64,000 bases of DNA from Caulobacter sp. (GCA_017745235.1 JAGHZU010000004.1:124001-188000), one strand, 5' to 3'; numbered from the stretch's first letter, positions 26,408-34,419 are shown. A program made the numbers and translations. The notes: generated by a model from the sequence alone, not told the origin.

Positions 26408-27495
26408 TCCAATCGCGTCTCCACGACCTCATCGCCCTGGCGAATGAGCCCTCCAGCACGCGCCGGCGCGAACTGTTGCGGGGCGTCACCGATCTGTTCT
26501 TCACCGCCGAAGGCCATGGCGACGTCGAGATGGGCCTGTTCGACGATGTGATGGGCCAGTTGGCGGGCGAAATGGAGGAAGCGGTCAAGATCGAACTGGC
26601 CCAACGCCTGGGCGAGACCGCCGCACCGCCCCCGGCCCTGACCCGCAAGCTGGCCACCGACTCGATCGCCGTGGCCCGTCCGATCCTGGAAGGCGCGCCC
26701 CAGCTCAGCGAGGCCGACCTGCTGCACGTGGCCCGCACCCAGGGCCAGGACCACCTGCGCGCCCTCTCCCAGCGCACGGTCGTGCCCAGCGCCGTGTCCG
26801 ACGCCATCGTCGAGCGCGGCGACGACGCCACCCTGGGCGTGCTGCTGCGAAACGAGGGAGCGGTGCTGTCTCGCCAGGCGCACGAGGCGGCCGTTGACCG
26901 CGCCGCGGTCAACCCCGAACTGCACGAGGCGGTGGTCGACCGCCAGGCCCTGCCGATCGACCTGCTGAACGAGATGTATTTCGTGGCCGAAGCCCGGCTG
27001 CGCGACCGCATTCTGGAGCGCAACGCCAACGTCGATCCCGCCACCCTGGAAGCTGCGCTGAAGGCCGGCCGCAATCGCGTGGCGGCCCGAGACGGCGCCC
27101 TGCCGGCGGACTATCCGGCGGCGGTCAAGGAGATCGTCGCCCTCAAGACCAAGGGCGCGATCACACCCCAGGCCCTGGTCTCCATGCTGCGCTCGAACAA
27201 GACCACCCTGTTCCTGGTGGCGCTGGCCGAACTGGCCGACATCGACTTCCACACCGCCCGCAAGATCATCGAGCGACGCGAACTCGACGCCCTGTCGGTG
27301 GTCTGCAAGGCGGCCGATTTCGATCGCGCCCTGTTCCTGACGTTCGCCCTGCTGATCCTGGATCCGAACGACAACGCCATGGGCAAGGCCAAGAGCTACG
27401 GCGAGCTCTACGCCGCTCTCCCCCGCGACGCAGCCCTGCGCACCATCCGTTTCTGGCGCATGCGCCGCACTACGGGCGACGTGGCGGCCGCCTAG
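26404..27495 (+). CDS. DUF2336 domain-containing protein
   Basis: The 363-residue soluble, almost entirely helical protein matches the alphaproteobacterial DUF2336 family. It shows short Leu/Arg-rich repeated helices of HEAT or LRV type (RNEGAVLSRQAHEAAVDRAAVN, then LHEAVVDRQALPIDLL). The C-terminal half has the ALAELADIDFHTARKIIERRE motif. Function is unknown, and relatives lie near signalling and envelope genes. The TTG start overlaps the preceding stop (TTGA). No membrane segment or signal peptide is seen. Confidence 0.85.
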   Translation: MIQSRLHDLIALANEPSSTRRRELLRGVTDLFFTAEGHGDVEMGLFDDVMGQLAGEMEEAVKIELAQRLGETAAPPPALTRKLATDSIAVARPILEGAPQLSEADLLHVARTQGQDHLRALSQRTVVPSAVSDAIVERGDDATLGVLLRNEGAVLSRQAHEAAVDRAAVNPELHEAVVDRQALPIDLLNEMYFVAEARLRDRILERNANVDPATLEAALKAGRNRVAARDGALPADYPAAVKEIVALKTKGAITPQALVSMLRSNKTTLFLVALAELADIDFHTARKIIERRELDALSVVCKAADFDRALFLTFALLILDPNDNAMGKAKSYGELYAALPRDAALRTIRFWRMRRTTGDVAAA

Positions 27496-27929
27496 CCCCG
27501 CGCGCGGCGCAGAGACAGCAGCCAGCCGATACCGAAACCGGCCAGGACGGTCAGGGGGAAGGTTTCCCAACCCGGCGGGGGCTCGTGCAGCCACAGCTCG
27601 CGGGCGAACACCAGGCCCCAGATGATGAGACCCCAGGCCGCGCCGAACAGGGCCCAGGTGTGATTGTCGATCCAGCCACGCAGGCCGGTCCGGGGCGTGG
27701 GCGCGACCGGCGGCTCAACTTCCGTTCCGCAACGGGCGCAGGTCCATCCGCCCCACGGTCCTCGCACGGGCGTGTCGCCGGTCACCGGAGCCTTGCACGA
27801 GGGGCAGGCCGGGGGCTTGGCCTTGCGACGCGGCACGGGAACCGCGCTCAGCCCGCCGATCACCAGAAAGAGATAGAGCAGCAGGTAGATGACGCGGGAA
27901 ACATCCACGTCCTTGAAAGCGTCGCCCAT
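27492..27929 (-). CDS. Zinc-ribbon membrane protein, unknown function
   Basis: The 145-residue protein has a membrane helix at residues 12-30 (IYLLLYLFLVIGGLSAV). A four-cysteine zinc ribbon follows (CPSCKAP and CARCGTE). Two more helices are near the C-terminus (HTWALFGAAWGLIIWGLVF and FPLTVLAGFGIGWLLSL). It is not recognised as a named family. The ATG at 27929 has GAGG 6 bases upstream and gives an N-terminus that enters the membrane quickly. It converges on the DUF2336 gene with a 4-base overlap. Confidence 0.6.
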   Translation of the reverse strand: MGDAFKDVDVSRVIYLLLYLFLVIGGLSAVPVPRRKAKPPACPSCKAPVTGDTPVRGPWGGWTCARCGTEVEPPVAPTPRTGLRGWIDNHTWALFGAAWGLIIWGLVFARELWLHEPPPGWETFPLTVLAGFGIGWLLSLRRARG

Positions 27930-27995
27930 CCGGTCCTCGCTGGCCCACAACGGCGCGCAGGCTAGGCCGCGTCGCCTCGCGGGTCGAGCGTCGCC

Positions 27996-28298
27996 TTAGC
28001 GAATGCGGATGCGAACGGGCACGTCGATGAAGGAGCCCGCCCGGCTCTTGCCGTCGGGGCCCAGCAGGTCGACCTGGAACTGCGAGGCCATCGACAGGGC
28101 CGCCTGGCCCACGCCCAGTTCCGAGGGGGTCTCGCTCTGCACCGAACAGGCGGTCAGGCCGCCATCGCGCTTGACCATGCAGCTCAGCATCGCTTCGGCG
28201 AAACGCGGGGTCACGTCCTTGACCTGGGTCACGGCCGGCTGGGTGTCCGAAACCGGGGTGAGCAGAACGGCGCCGGCGGCGAGCATCGAAGCGATCAC
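27996..28298 (-). CDS. Small exported TonB-C-like protein
   Basis: The 100-residue protein starts with a short hydrophobic leader (MIASMLAAGAVLLTPV). The rest resembles a TonB C-terminal domain: MLSCMVKRDGGLTACSVQSETPSELGVGQAALSMASQFQV and a final VPVRIRIR. Such free-standing domains are common as periplasmic proteins in Caulobacterales, but their partners are unknown. It lacks the membrane anchor and proline-rich span of a full TonB. A GC-rich hairpin lies 28 bases upstream. Confidence 0.55.
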   Translation of the reverse strand: MIASMLAAGAVLLTPVSDTQPAVTQVKDVTPRFAEAMLSCMVKRDGGLTACSVQSETPSELGVGQAALSMASQFQVDLLGPDGKSRAGSFIDVPVRIRIR

Positions 28299-28325
28299 TG
28301 TGTCTTCCCTATTGTTGTCCTGGGT

Positions 28326-28343
28326 CCGCGCCCGAGGGCGCGG
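28326..28343 (-). terminator. GC-rich hairpin between two minus-strand genes
   Basis: CCGCGCCC and GGGCGCGG form a perfect 8-bp stem around GA. It lies between the stop of the TPR-like gene and the start of the small TonB-C-like gene. There is no T-tract on the minus strand, so it may be a weak terminator or an mRNA-stabilising structure. Confidence 0.35.
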
Positions 28344-28359
28344 CCGGTTTCATTCTGGG

Positions 28360-29736
28360 TCAGGCGGCGTGCGCCTGCTTGACCCTCTGCAACCCCTGGG
28401 CCGCCAGGTCGGTCAGCGACCTCAGGCCAAGCTCGGCGAACACGTCGAAGGCGCAGGCCAGAGCCACGGCCGCGCGGTCGAGCCGGCCGTCGTCCTGGCC
28501 GGTGATCTCCACCCGGGCCTCGTAAAGGCGGGCCAGGTTCATCTGGGTCACGGCCCAGGCCGCTGGATCCCGAGCGCCCGGCGCCGCGGCCAGCTCGGCC
28601 TTGAAGGCCATCTCGGCCGCGTCCAGCACCGCCAGGTCGGCGGTCAGCTCGGCGCAGCGGGCCAGGCTGAGGGCTCGGTTGTTGGCCGCCACGGCGCGCA
28701 GGGCCAGCGCCGGCTGGGTCTTGAGGATGTGCGACGCGCGATCGTAGCAGGTGACCGCGCGCTCGAAGCAGCGTTCCGAGGTGGTGGCCTCGCCCATGGC
28801 CTGCAGGCCCGCGCCCAGGGCCGTCTGCGCCCGCGCCCAGTCCATCGGGCTATGGTCTGCGCTTAGAGGCTCCAGCGCCGCGGCCAGGGCTTCGACGCCG
28901 TCGGCGACGCAGCCGACCTCGCCGTCCAGTTCGCCCAGCTGCACCAGAGCCGTCCCATACAGGGATTTCAGCCGCGACCACGCCAGGGGTTCGAAGTCAG
29001 GATCCAGGGCGGCGGCCGCGACCTTGGCCTCGTCCTGAGCCACCTCGGTCAGGGTCCGGTCCTTCAGGCGAGCGGCGCAGGTCAGCAGCAGCTCGATGCG
29101 CGCGGCCCGCAGATCGGCCAGCAGAAGACGGCAAGCCCCGCCCTTGACCCGTCGACCGGTCGCCAGCTTCGCCAGCGGGGCCTCGAAGGCCTGGACCGCC
29201 GCGAGGGCTCGATCCAGATCGTCGGCGCCCAAGGCCACCCGTCCTTCCAGCCCTGCCAGCAAAGCCTCGACCATGGCGCAGCGCTGCCCTGGCGCAGTCC
29301 TGGCCAGGGCCAGGGTTGCGCCGGCCGCCGCGTGCAGCCCTTCGTCGCCGAACAGGTCCGCGCCCAGGACCGCCAGGGTCGCCTGCTCGCAGCGCGCGGC
29401 GGCCAGTTCCTCGACGCGCCGCTCGGCTTCGAACACCTTGGCGGCGGCCTCGGCCTGGGCCGCGCCCTTGCGCAGGGCCGCCGGGTCGCCGGAACGACGG
29501 GCCAGCTCGCGCCAGACCACCGCGGCTTCCAGCAGGCGATGGCCGCGGTCCTTGCAGCCGATGCGGCCGGCGGCGACGTCGGCGGCGCGGGCCTCGTTCA
29601 CCAGCAGGCGCAGATCCAGAAGCTCCAGAAGCGAGGTGTCGCCGCCGGTCAGGCCGTCGCGGTGAGCGGCCGCCTTGGCGGGCGCGCTCGTATCGACGCC
29701 GAAGAGACGCTTCAGATCACGGCCGAATTCGAACAT
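28360..29736 (-). CDS. Large helical (TPR-like) protein, unknown function
   Basis: The 458-residue soluble protein is dominated by Ala/Leu-rich helices. TPR-like pairs occur in the C-terminal half, for example ADGVEALAAALEPLSADHSPMDWARAQTALGAGLQAMG and ERAVTCYDRASHILKTQPALALRAVAANNRAL. The N-terminus (MFEFGRDLKRLFGVD) is amphipathic and could touch a membrane or partner. No catalytic motif is seen, and I do not recognise a named family. The ATG at 29736 is preceded by a 363-bp region with a perfect CtrA box and two copies of a 42-bp motif. Cell-cycle control is therefore plausible. Confidence 0.7.
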   Translation of the reverse strand: MFEFGRDLKRLFGVDTSAPAKAAAHRDGLTGGDTSLLELLDLRLLVNEARAADVAAGRIGCKDRGHRLLEAAVVWRELARRSGDPAALRKGAAQAEAAAKVFEAERRVEELAAARCEQATLAVLGADLFGDEGLHAAAGATLALARTAPGQRCAMVEALLAGLEGRVALGADDLDRALAAVQAFEAPLAKLATGRRVKGGACRLLLADLRAARIELLLTCAARLKDRTLTEVAQDEAKVAAAALDPDFEPLAWSRLKSLYGTALVQLGELDGEVGCVADGVEALAAALEPLSADHSPMDWARAQTALGAGLQAMGEATTSERCFERAVTCYDRASHILKTQPALALRAVAANNRALSLARCAELTADLAVLDAAEMAFKAELAAAPGARDPAAWAVTQMNLARLYEARVEITGQDDGRLDRAAVALACAFDVFAELGLRSLTDLAAQGLQRVKQAHAA

Positions 29737-29823
29737 CGCTGCGCACTCCGCACACGGAACGTCCCACGCCGGGACGTCCGGCAAGGGTTCAACGCAACGA
29801 CAGCAAACCCGGAGCCAACACAT

Positions 29824-29838
29824 TTAACAAGTCGTTAA
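29824..29838. promoter_or_regulatory. Perfect CtrA box (TTAA-N7-TTAA)
   Basis: TTAA-CAAGTCG-TTAA matches the CtrA binding consensus at all 8 positions with the required 7-base spacer. Its right edge is 88-102 bases upstream of the TPR-like protein start. CtrA is the cell-cycle master regulator of Caulobacter and its relatives. Binding is inferred from the sequence alone. Confidence 0.7.
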
Positions 29839-29851
29839 CGAGCCCTAAGGC

Positions 29852-29893
29852 GACGTTAACCATAAATATTTCCACTCCGTTTACTCTTCGTTC
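29852..29893. repeat. 42-bp duplicated motif, copy 1
   Basis: It opens with GACGTTAACCATA and ends with GTTTAC-TCTTC-GTTC. Copy 2 (30013-30054) has the same length and 31 of 42 identical bases, with both ends conserved and the middle divergent. The right end (GTTT-N7-GTTC) resembles the alphaproteobacterial LexA box GTTC-N7-GTTC with one change. The left end holds TTAACCAT, a CtrA half-site form. Confidence 0.6.
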
Positions 29894-29928
29894 CCAAGTG
29901 TCCGGAAAATCAGGACTTTTGCCTAATT

Positions 29929-29944
29929 TTGGCACGTTTTTTGC
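29929..29944 (+). promoter_or_regulatory. Sigma-54 (-24/-12) promoter, no gene in front
   Basis: TTGGCACG-TTTT-TTGC matches the RpoN consensus at every position, with GG at 29931-29932 and GC at 29943-29944. Transcription would start near 29956 and run rightward. The next rightward gene starts at 30664, beyond a leftward gene. It may drive a small or antisense RNA, or be a relic. Confidence 0.6.
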
Positions 29945-30012
29945 TTCACGCCGCAGTAGTGGCGAAGCTTGGTTCGACCCTGAGTTAGAACATTGTTCAC
30001 CGAAGTGAAAAT

Positions 30013-30054
30013 GACGTTAACCATAGATTTTAAGGGCGCGTTTACACTTTGTTC
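30013..30054. repeat. 42-bp duplicated motif, copy 2
   Basis: GACGTTAACCATA at the left and GTTTAC-ACTTT-GTTC at the right, 160 bases from copy 1 and in the same orientation. The exact spacing of the two conserved ends suggests that both are bound on one face of DNA. Confidence 0.6.
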
Positions 30055-30099
30055 GCAGGCGCGCCAGTCCCGCCCTTCCCGGCGCGGGCGATAGCGGCT

Positions 30100-30549
30100 T
30101 CAGAGACCGTAGCCGCGGGCCATGGCGGCGGCGAAAACGGGGATCAGGGCGAACACCGCAACCTCAGCCCACAGGGCCCGGCGCACGCCGGCCGCCTCCG
30201 CCTGCGGCACGACATATCCTGCGTCGACCTTGGCTCGTCCGCGCCACTTCAGGATCGCAATCGTCGGCATGATCGACAGCAGACCCACCACCGCGAAGGC
30301 GGCGATCTTGGCCCAGAACACCGGATTGGACAGGTAGAAGGTCGAACCCTTGGCGCCCAGAAACACACGAGCGAAGCCCACGGCCAGGATCAGGGTCGCC
30401 ACCGCGCCGTAACCGGCGTCCAGCCCACCTAGCACCTTCAGCCCATTGGAGCCGACGCCTGGCCGCACGAGGGCCAGCTCAGCCGCCAGAAGGCCCACCA
30501 AGGCGAAGATCAGCAGGTGGTGCAGGATAGCCAGGATCAGGTCCAGCAT
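30100..30549 (-). CDS. DUF2214 family membrane protein
   Basis: The 149-residue protein has four predicted helices: LILAILHHLLIFALVGLLAAEL, GAVATLILAVGFARVFLG, FWAKIAAFAVVGLLSIMPTIAIL and a C-terminal one. The HHLLIF and GRAKV segments, plus the length, match the DUF2214 family of bacterial inner-membrane proteins. The start at 30549 has GGAGG 6-7 bases upstream. Function is unknown. It is divergent from the RNase H-like gene. Confidence 0.82.
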   Translation of the reverse strand: MLDLILAILHHLLIFALVGLLAAELALVRPGVGSNGLKVLGGLDAGYGAVATLILAVGFARVFLGAKGSTFYLSNPVFWAKIAAFAVVGLLSIMPTIAILKWRGRAKVDAGYVVPQAEAAGVRRALWAEVAVFALIPVFAAAMARGYGL

Positions 30550-30663
30550 GACGGCCTCCGACTCGGCGACGCCTTGCGCGTCCGGCCGGAGGACACGGGC
30601 GGGAACAGCGTTCGTCAAGCTGTCGATCTGGCCACCGCACGCATCGGCCGCTAGACAGGCCCG

Positions 30664-31134
30664 ATGAGCACAGCCATCGACATCTGGACAGCCGCCCTCT
30701 GCAAGCCCGATCCCGGCTATGGCGGCTGGGCGCACGTCCGGCGCATGGGCGACGGGACCCTCGCCGGCGCGGCCGGCGGCGAGCGCCGCGTCAGCGGGAT
30801 CAGGATGGCTCTGACCGGCGTGATCGAAGCCTTGGGCGCGGTCGCCGACCTGCCCGCCAACACCGCCGTGACTCTTCATTTCGCCGATCCGAACCTGGCG
30901 GCCGAACTGGTGTCGACCGACGGAGCCTGGGCCCAGGCCGAGCCCGACGCCTGGAACATGGCGCGCGAGGCGCTAGCCGCTCGTCCCCTGCTGTCGCTGG
31001 CCCCGCTGGGCGAGGCCACGCCGGCGGCCGGCTTCCTGAAGGCCTGGGCCGACTTCGGCCTGGACACCGCCAAGACCCGCGGCACGTTCAAGGCCGCGAT
31101 CCCCCGGCCCAACCTGCTGAAGTTCCCGGGCTAG
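30664..31134 (+). CDS. RNase HI-like protein lacking catalytic residues
   Basis: The 156-residue protein aligns by eye with RNase HI from its start. IDIWTAALCKPDPGYGGWAHVRR corresponds to the TDGACxxNPGPGGW strand. SGIRMALTGVIEAL corresponds to NNRMELTAAIEAL, and LHFADPNLAAELV to the STDSxYV strand. Of the carboxylates that bind the two metals, the first Asp is Ala10 and the Glu is Ala49, so only the third Asp (Asp75) remains. An RNA-DNA hydrolase activity is therefore unlikely. The fold could serve nucleic-acid or protein binding. The ATG at 30664 is the only sensible start. Confidence 0.72.
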   Translation: MSTAIDIWTAALCKPDPGYGGWAHVRRMGDGTLAGAAGGERRVSGIRMALTGVIEALGAVADLPANTAVTLHFADPNLAAELVSTDGAWAQAEPDAWNMAREALAARPLLSLAPLGEATPAAGFLKAWADFGLDTAKTRGTFKAAIPRPNLLKFPG

Positions 31135-31141
31135 GCCGTCC

Positions 31142-31531
31142 CTAGGCCTTCTTGACCACGTGCCCCGCCACGATCAGGTCTGCGGTGGCCGCGTTGCAGG
31201 CGAAGGGAATGTCGGCCAGGGTCGCCATGCGGATCAGCGCCTTGACGTCCACGTCGTGCGGCTGGGGCGACAACGGGTCGACAAAGAAGACCAGCACATC
31301 CAGCCGCCCCTCGGCGATCATCGCGCCCAACTGCTGGTCGCCGCCCAGCGGTCCGCTCTTCAGCCGCACCAGATTGAGCTGCGGCAGCGCTTCCAGGATG
31401 CGCCCGCCGGTGGTGCCGGTGGCGAACAGCGCCTTGTCCTTCAGGAAGTCGGCGTGGGCCAGCGACCACTCCACCAGAGCGGCCTTCTTGTCGTCGTGAG
31501 CCACGAGGCCGATGGCGATGGGGGCGGTCAT
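31142..31531 (-). CDS. mgsA: Methylglyoxal synthase
   Basis: The 129-residue enzyme converts dihydroxyacetone phosphate to methylglyoxal and phosphate in the cytoplasm, a bypass of lower glycolysis when phosphate is short. Visible landmarks are GLVAHDDKKAALVEW at the N-terminus, the phosphate-binding ATGTTG loop, and SGPLGGDQQLGAMIAEG with the catalytic Asp. FFVDPLSPQPHDVDVKALIRMA follows. The length is that of single-domain MgsA proteins. It converges on the RNase H-like gene. Confidence 0.95.
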   Translation of the reverse strand: MTAPIAIGLVAHDDKKAALVEWSLAHADFLKDKALFATGTTGGRILEALPQLNLVRLKSGPLGGDQQLGAMIAEGRLDVLVFFVDPLSPQPHDVDVKALIRMATLADIPFACNAATADLIVAGHVVKKA

Positions 31532-31635
31532 GCGCAGGGTTCCCAGGCGGTTGTCCGGGGCTGGGTATAGCGAGTCGCCGCGAGCCGCCCAAGATCGCTG
31601 TCGACGGCGCTTTCGCCGCCCGCTATCTGCGCGCC

Positions 31636-32463
31636 ATGAGCGAAACCGAGATCGACGGCCGCCTGCTGCAGCGGTGGCTGCGCGCCGACGCGGCCGAACC
31701 GGGCCTTCTGCGAGGCTGCGCCCTGGACGACGGCGAACGCGACGAGCCGCTGGAGATCCTTGAGGTCGATCTGGCCCGCCAGGCGATCGTCTGCGAAGGC
31801 GACGCCCGGATCCGCATCGCTTTCGGCCGGCTTCCCGATTGCCTGCTGATCGCTCCGAAGGGACATCCGGTGATCGTCGCCGTTCAGGCCTGCGTTTCGC
31901 CGCAGGAGGCCGCGCACCAAAGAATGAAGGCCGAACTGGGCGAGGAATATCCCAGGCCCTTCGCCTCGGTCGAGGACCTGGAGGCCGTCCACGCCGCCGA
32001 GACGGCCCGCCGCGAAGGCAAGCTGCCCGAACGCGCCCTGCGCGGGCCGTGGGTGAGAGCCCTCAAGAGAAACGAGCTTCATCGCCAGGGCGCGCAGTTG
32101 GCCCAATCCTGGCGGCAACTGGCCAACGCCGCGGGCGCGCCGTGGTCGGACATCGCCTTGCACCTTGCCTGGTTCCAGCGTCACGCGGGCCATCCCAACC
32201 GGGCGATCGAGACGGCGCGCGATTTCTGGGCCTCCAAGGCCGCCGCGTCCCAGTCCGAGATCGCCATGCTGGCCACGGTTGAGGCCGCCGCCTGGATCGA
32301 CCGCTTCGAACGCAAGGGCGGCGCCCCGCCCGACCTGGTCGAGGCCCGCCGCGCGGCGGCCAAGGCCTACGCCATCAATCCGACCGATCCCGAGATCAAG
32401 GCGGTCTACGGCCGACTGCAGGCGGCGGAGAACGGCCCGGGCGACGAGCCGCGCCGACGCTAG
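31636..32463 (+). CDS. Hypothetical protein with helical repeat C-terminus
   Basis: This 275-residue protein is not recognised. The N-terminal third is mixed strand/helix (EILEVDLARQAIVCEGDARIRIAFG). The rest is helical, with a TPR-like stretch near the end (WFQRHAGHPNRAIETARDFWASKAA and RAAAKAYAINPTDPEIKAVYGRL). No signal peptide or membrane segment is seen. It converges on prfC with a 4-base overlap (CTAG region). Confidence 0.6.
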   Translation: MSETEIDGRLLQRWLRADAAEPGLLRGCALDDGERDEPLEILEVDLARQAIVCEGDARIRIAFGRLPDCLLIAPKGHPVIVAVQACVSPQEAAHQRMKAELGEEYPRPFASVEDLEAVHAAETARREGKLPERALRGPWVRALKRNELHRQGAQLAQSWRQLANAAGAPWSDIALHLAWFQRHAGHPNRAIETARDFWASKAAASQSEIAMLATVEAAAWIDRFERKGGAPPDLVEARRAAAKAYAINPTDPEIKAVYGRLQAAENGPGDEPRRR

Positions 32464-34061
32464 CCCCGCTCCCGGGTGCGGTCGAAGCGCACTTTCGGGA
32501 AACGCTCGGCCACATAGCCGATCTCCCATGACGACTTGCCCAGGAACACCGGCTGCTCGTCGATGTCGTGGGCCATGGCCGACTTGTGCTTGTTGATGAA
32601 GTCCTCGACGTCGGCGCGCTCGCCGCTGATCCAGCGGGCCTCTGCGTAGGGCGCGGCCTCGAAGATCACGTCCAGGGCGTATTCGTTGCCCAGGCGGTCG
32701 GCCATCACCTCGAACTGCAGTTGGCCCACCGCGCCGACGATGAAGTCGGAGCTGCCGATCATCGGGCGAAACAGCTGGGTCACGCCCTCCTCGGCCAGGC
32801 CTTCCAGAGCCTTCTTCAGATGCTTGGCCTTCAGCGGGTCCTTCACGCGCACGCGGCGCAGGATTTCCGGGGCGAAGTTGGGCAGGCCCGCAAAGCGCAG
32901 CGTCCCGCTCTCCGACAGGCTGTCGCCCACCCGCAGCACGCCATGGTTGGGAATGCCGATGACATCGCCGGCGAAGGCGTCCTCGGCCAGCTCGCGGTCG
33001 CTGGCGAAGAACATGATCGGGGCGTTGACGCTCATGGCCTTGCCGGTGTTCTGGGCCTTCAGCTTCATGCCGCGCGTGAAGCGGCCGCTGGTCAGGCGCA
33101 GGAAGGCGATCCGGTCGCGGTGATTGGGGTCCATGTTGGCCTGGACCTTGAAGACGAAGCCCGACACCTCGCTGTCGCCCGGGGCGACGTGGGTTTCCGC
33201 CCCCGCCCGCGTGGCGGCGGCCGGCTTGGGAGCCGGAGCATAGGCGCCGATGCCGCCCAGCAGCTCCGAAACGCCGAAATGGCGCAAAGCCGAGCCGAAG
33301 AACACCGGCGTCATGTGGCCTTCCAGGAAGCTCTGGACGTCGAACGGCTTGCCGGCCTCGGTGACCAGCATGGCGTTGTCTTCCAGCTCGGCCTTCTCTT
33401 CGGGCTCCAGGTACTGGACCACCGCATTGCCGTTAAAGGCGACCGGGTCGGGGTGCCCCTCCTCGTCGGTCGAGCTCTTCTTGGCGTAGGGGATGAACTG
33501 CTGATTGCGCAGGTCCAGCATGCCCTTGAACCGCCCGCCCGAACCGGCCGGCCAGTACAGCGGCGCCGGATCCAGGGCCAGCTTGGACGACACCTCGTCC
33601 AGCAGCTCGAACGGGTCCTGGGCCTCGCGGTCCATCTTGTTGATGAAGGTGATGATCGGGATGTCGCGCAGGCGGCACACCTCGAACAGCTTCAGCGTCT
33701 GGGGTTCGATGCCCTTGGCGGCGTCCAGCACCATGATCGCCGCATCGGCGGCGGTCAGGGTGCGGTAGGTGTCTTCCGAGAAGTCCTCGTGGCCCGGGGT
33801 GTCCAGCAGGTTGAACATCAGGCCGTCGTGATCGAACGTCATGACCGAGGCGCTGACCGAGATCCCGCGCTCGCGCTCGATCTTCATCCAGTCGGACTGG
33901 GTTCGGCGGGCCTGGCCGCGAGCGCGCACGGCGCCGGCCGCGCGGATGGCCCCGCCGGCCAGCAGCAGGTTTTCGGTCAGGGTCGTCTTGCCGGCGTCAG
34001 GGTGGCTGATGATCGCGAAGGTGCGACGCCGCGCGGCCTCGAGGGCGAGAGAAGTGCTCAT
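32460..34061 (-). CDS. prfC: Peptide chain release factor 3
   Basis: The 533-residue translational GTPase recycles RF1 and RF2 from the ribosome after peptide release. Its G1 motif is SHPDAGKTTLTE, G2/G3 include DTPGHEDF, and G4 is INKMDRE. RF3-specific elements such as ERGISVSASVMTF and the C-terminal MIGSSDFIVGAVGQLQFEVMADRL (domain III) distinguish it from EF-G. Length and domain order are normal. The start is an ATG shortly downstream of a pyrimidine-rich stretch. It is monocistronic by appearance. Confidence 0.97.
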   Translation of the reverse strand: MSTSLALEAARRRTFAIISHPDAGKTTLTENLLLAGGAIRAAGAVRARGQARRTQSDWMKIERERGISVSASVMTFDHDGLMFNLLDTPGHEDFSEDTYRTLTAADAAIMVLDAAKGIEPQTLKLFEVCRLRDIPIITFINKMDREAQDPFELLDEVSSKLALDPAPLYWPAGSGGRFKGMLDLRNQQFIPYAKKSSTDEEGHPDPVAFNGNAVVQYLEPEEKAELEDNAMLVTEAGKPFDVQSFLEGHMTPVFFGSALRHFGVSELLGGIGAYAPAPKPAAATRAGAETHVAPGDSEVSGFVFKVQANMDPNHRDRIAFLRLTSGRFTRGMKLKAQNTGKAMSVNAPIMFFASDRELAEDAFAGDVIGIPNHGVLRVGDSLSESGTLRFAGLPNFAPEILRRVRVKDPLKAKHLKKALEGLAEEGVTQLFRPMIGSSDFIVGAVGQLQFEVMADRLGNEYALDVIFEAAPYAEARWISGERADVEDFINKHKSAMAHDIDEQPVFLGKSSWEIGYVAERFPKVRFDRTRERG

Positions 34062-34178
34062 GCGCGGGGGTTAGCTCGCGACGCCGGATTTGTCACGCGA
34101 AGCGACTTTCACCGACGTTCCTTTAAGCTCGGCAGCCGCGACATCTTGCCCATACCGAAAATACTAAACAGTCGTTGG

Positions 34179-34203
34179 AAACCCCTAGGCGTCGTGGGGT
34201 TTT
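34179..34203. other. Short hairpin upstream of a small membrane protein gene
   Basis: AAACCCC and GGGGTTT can pair across a 10-base loop, followed by TAGAG. It lies between the divergent prfC and the 48-residue protein gene. It could be an attenuator or part of the promoter. The stem is only 7 bp and there is no gene end beside it. Confidence 0.3.
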
Positions 34204-34272
34204 AGAGTCATGCTGATGCTAGCGCGCGCACGTCCCCCGCCAGAGGAGCCGGCCGCGAGAGAGGAAACGACG

Positions 34273-34419
34273 ATGGTCATGGTTCACGAACCGCGCCACA
34301 AGCGCGGCCCCTGCACCCTCCAAGGCAACGCCCTTTGCTTCGGCGTCGCCCTCGGCGGCCTTGTCCTGGCCGCGATGGTGCTGAGCTGGTTGATCAGCCT
34401 GATCAGCCTGCTGTTCTGA
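34273..34419 (+). CDS. Small membrane protein, unknown function
   Basis: This is a 48-residue protein with a basic N-terminus (MVMVHEPRHKRGPC) and one long helix (FGVALGGLVLAAMVLSWLISLISLLF). It is not recognised. GAGAGAGGAAACGACG before the ATG is a good ribosome binding site, which favours 34273 over an in-frame upstream ATG at 34210. Confidence 0.5.
   Translation: MVMVHEPRHKRGPCTLQGNALCFGVALGGLVLAAMVLSWLISLISLLF

Larger units (their letters stand above)
29737..30099. other. 363-base AT-rich regulatory region
   Basis: No gene is seen here, but signals are dense: a perfect CtrA box, two copies of a 42-bp motif and a consensus sigma-54 promoter on the plus strand. The two flanking genes both run leftward, so the leftward promoter serves the TPR-like gene. 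Nothing protein-coding lies within 600 bases downstream of the rightward sigma-54 promoter except antisense sequence. The region is much richer in A/T than its surroundings. Confidence 0.7.

Noticed and set aside
29852..30054. Two functional LexA (SOS) boxes
   Set aside because: The half-sites read GTTT-N7-GTTC, one base away from GTTC-N7-GTTC in both copies. I keep it only as a resemblance, because the strict consensus is not met.
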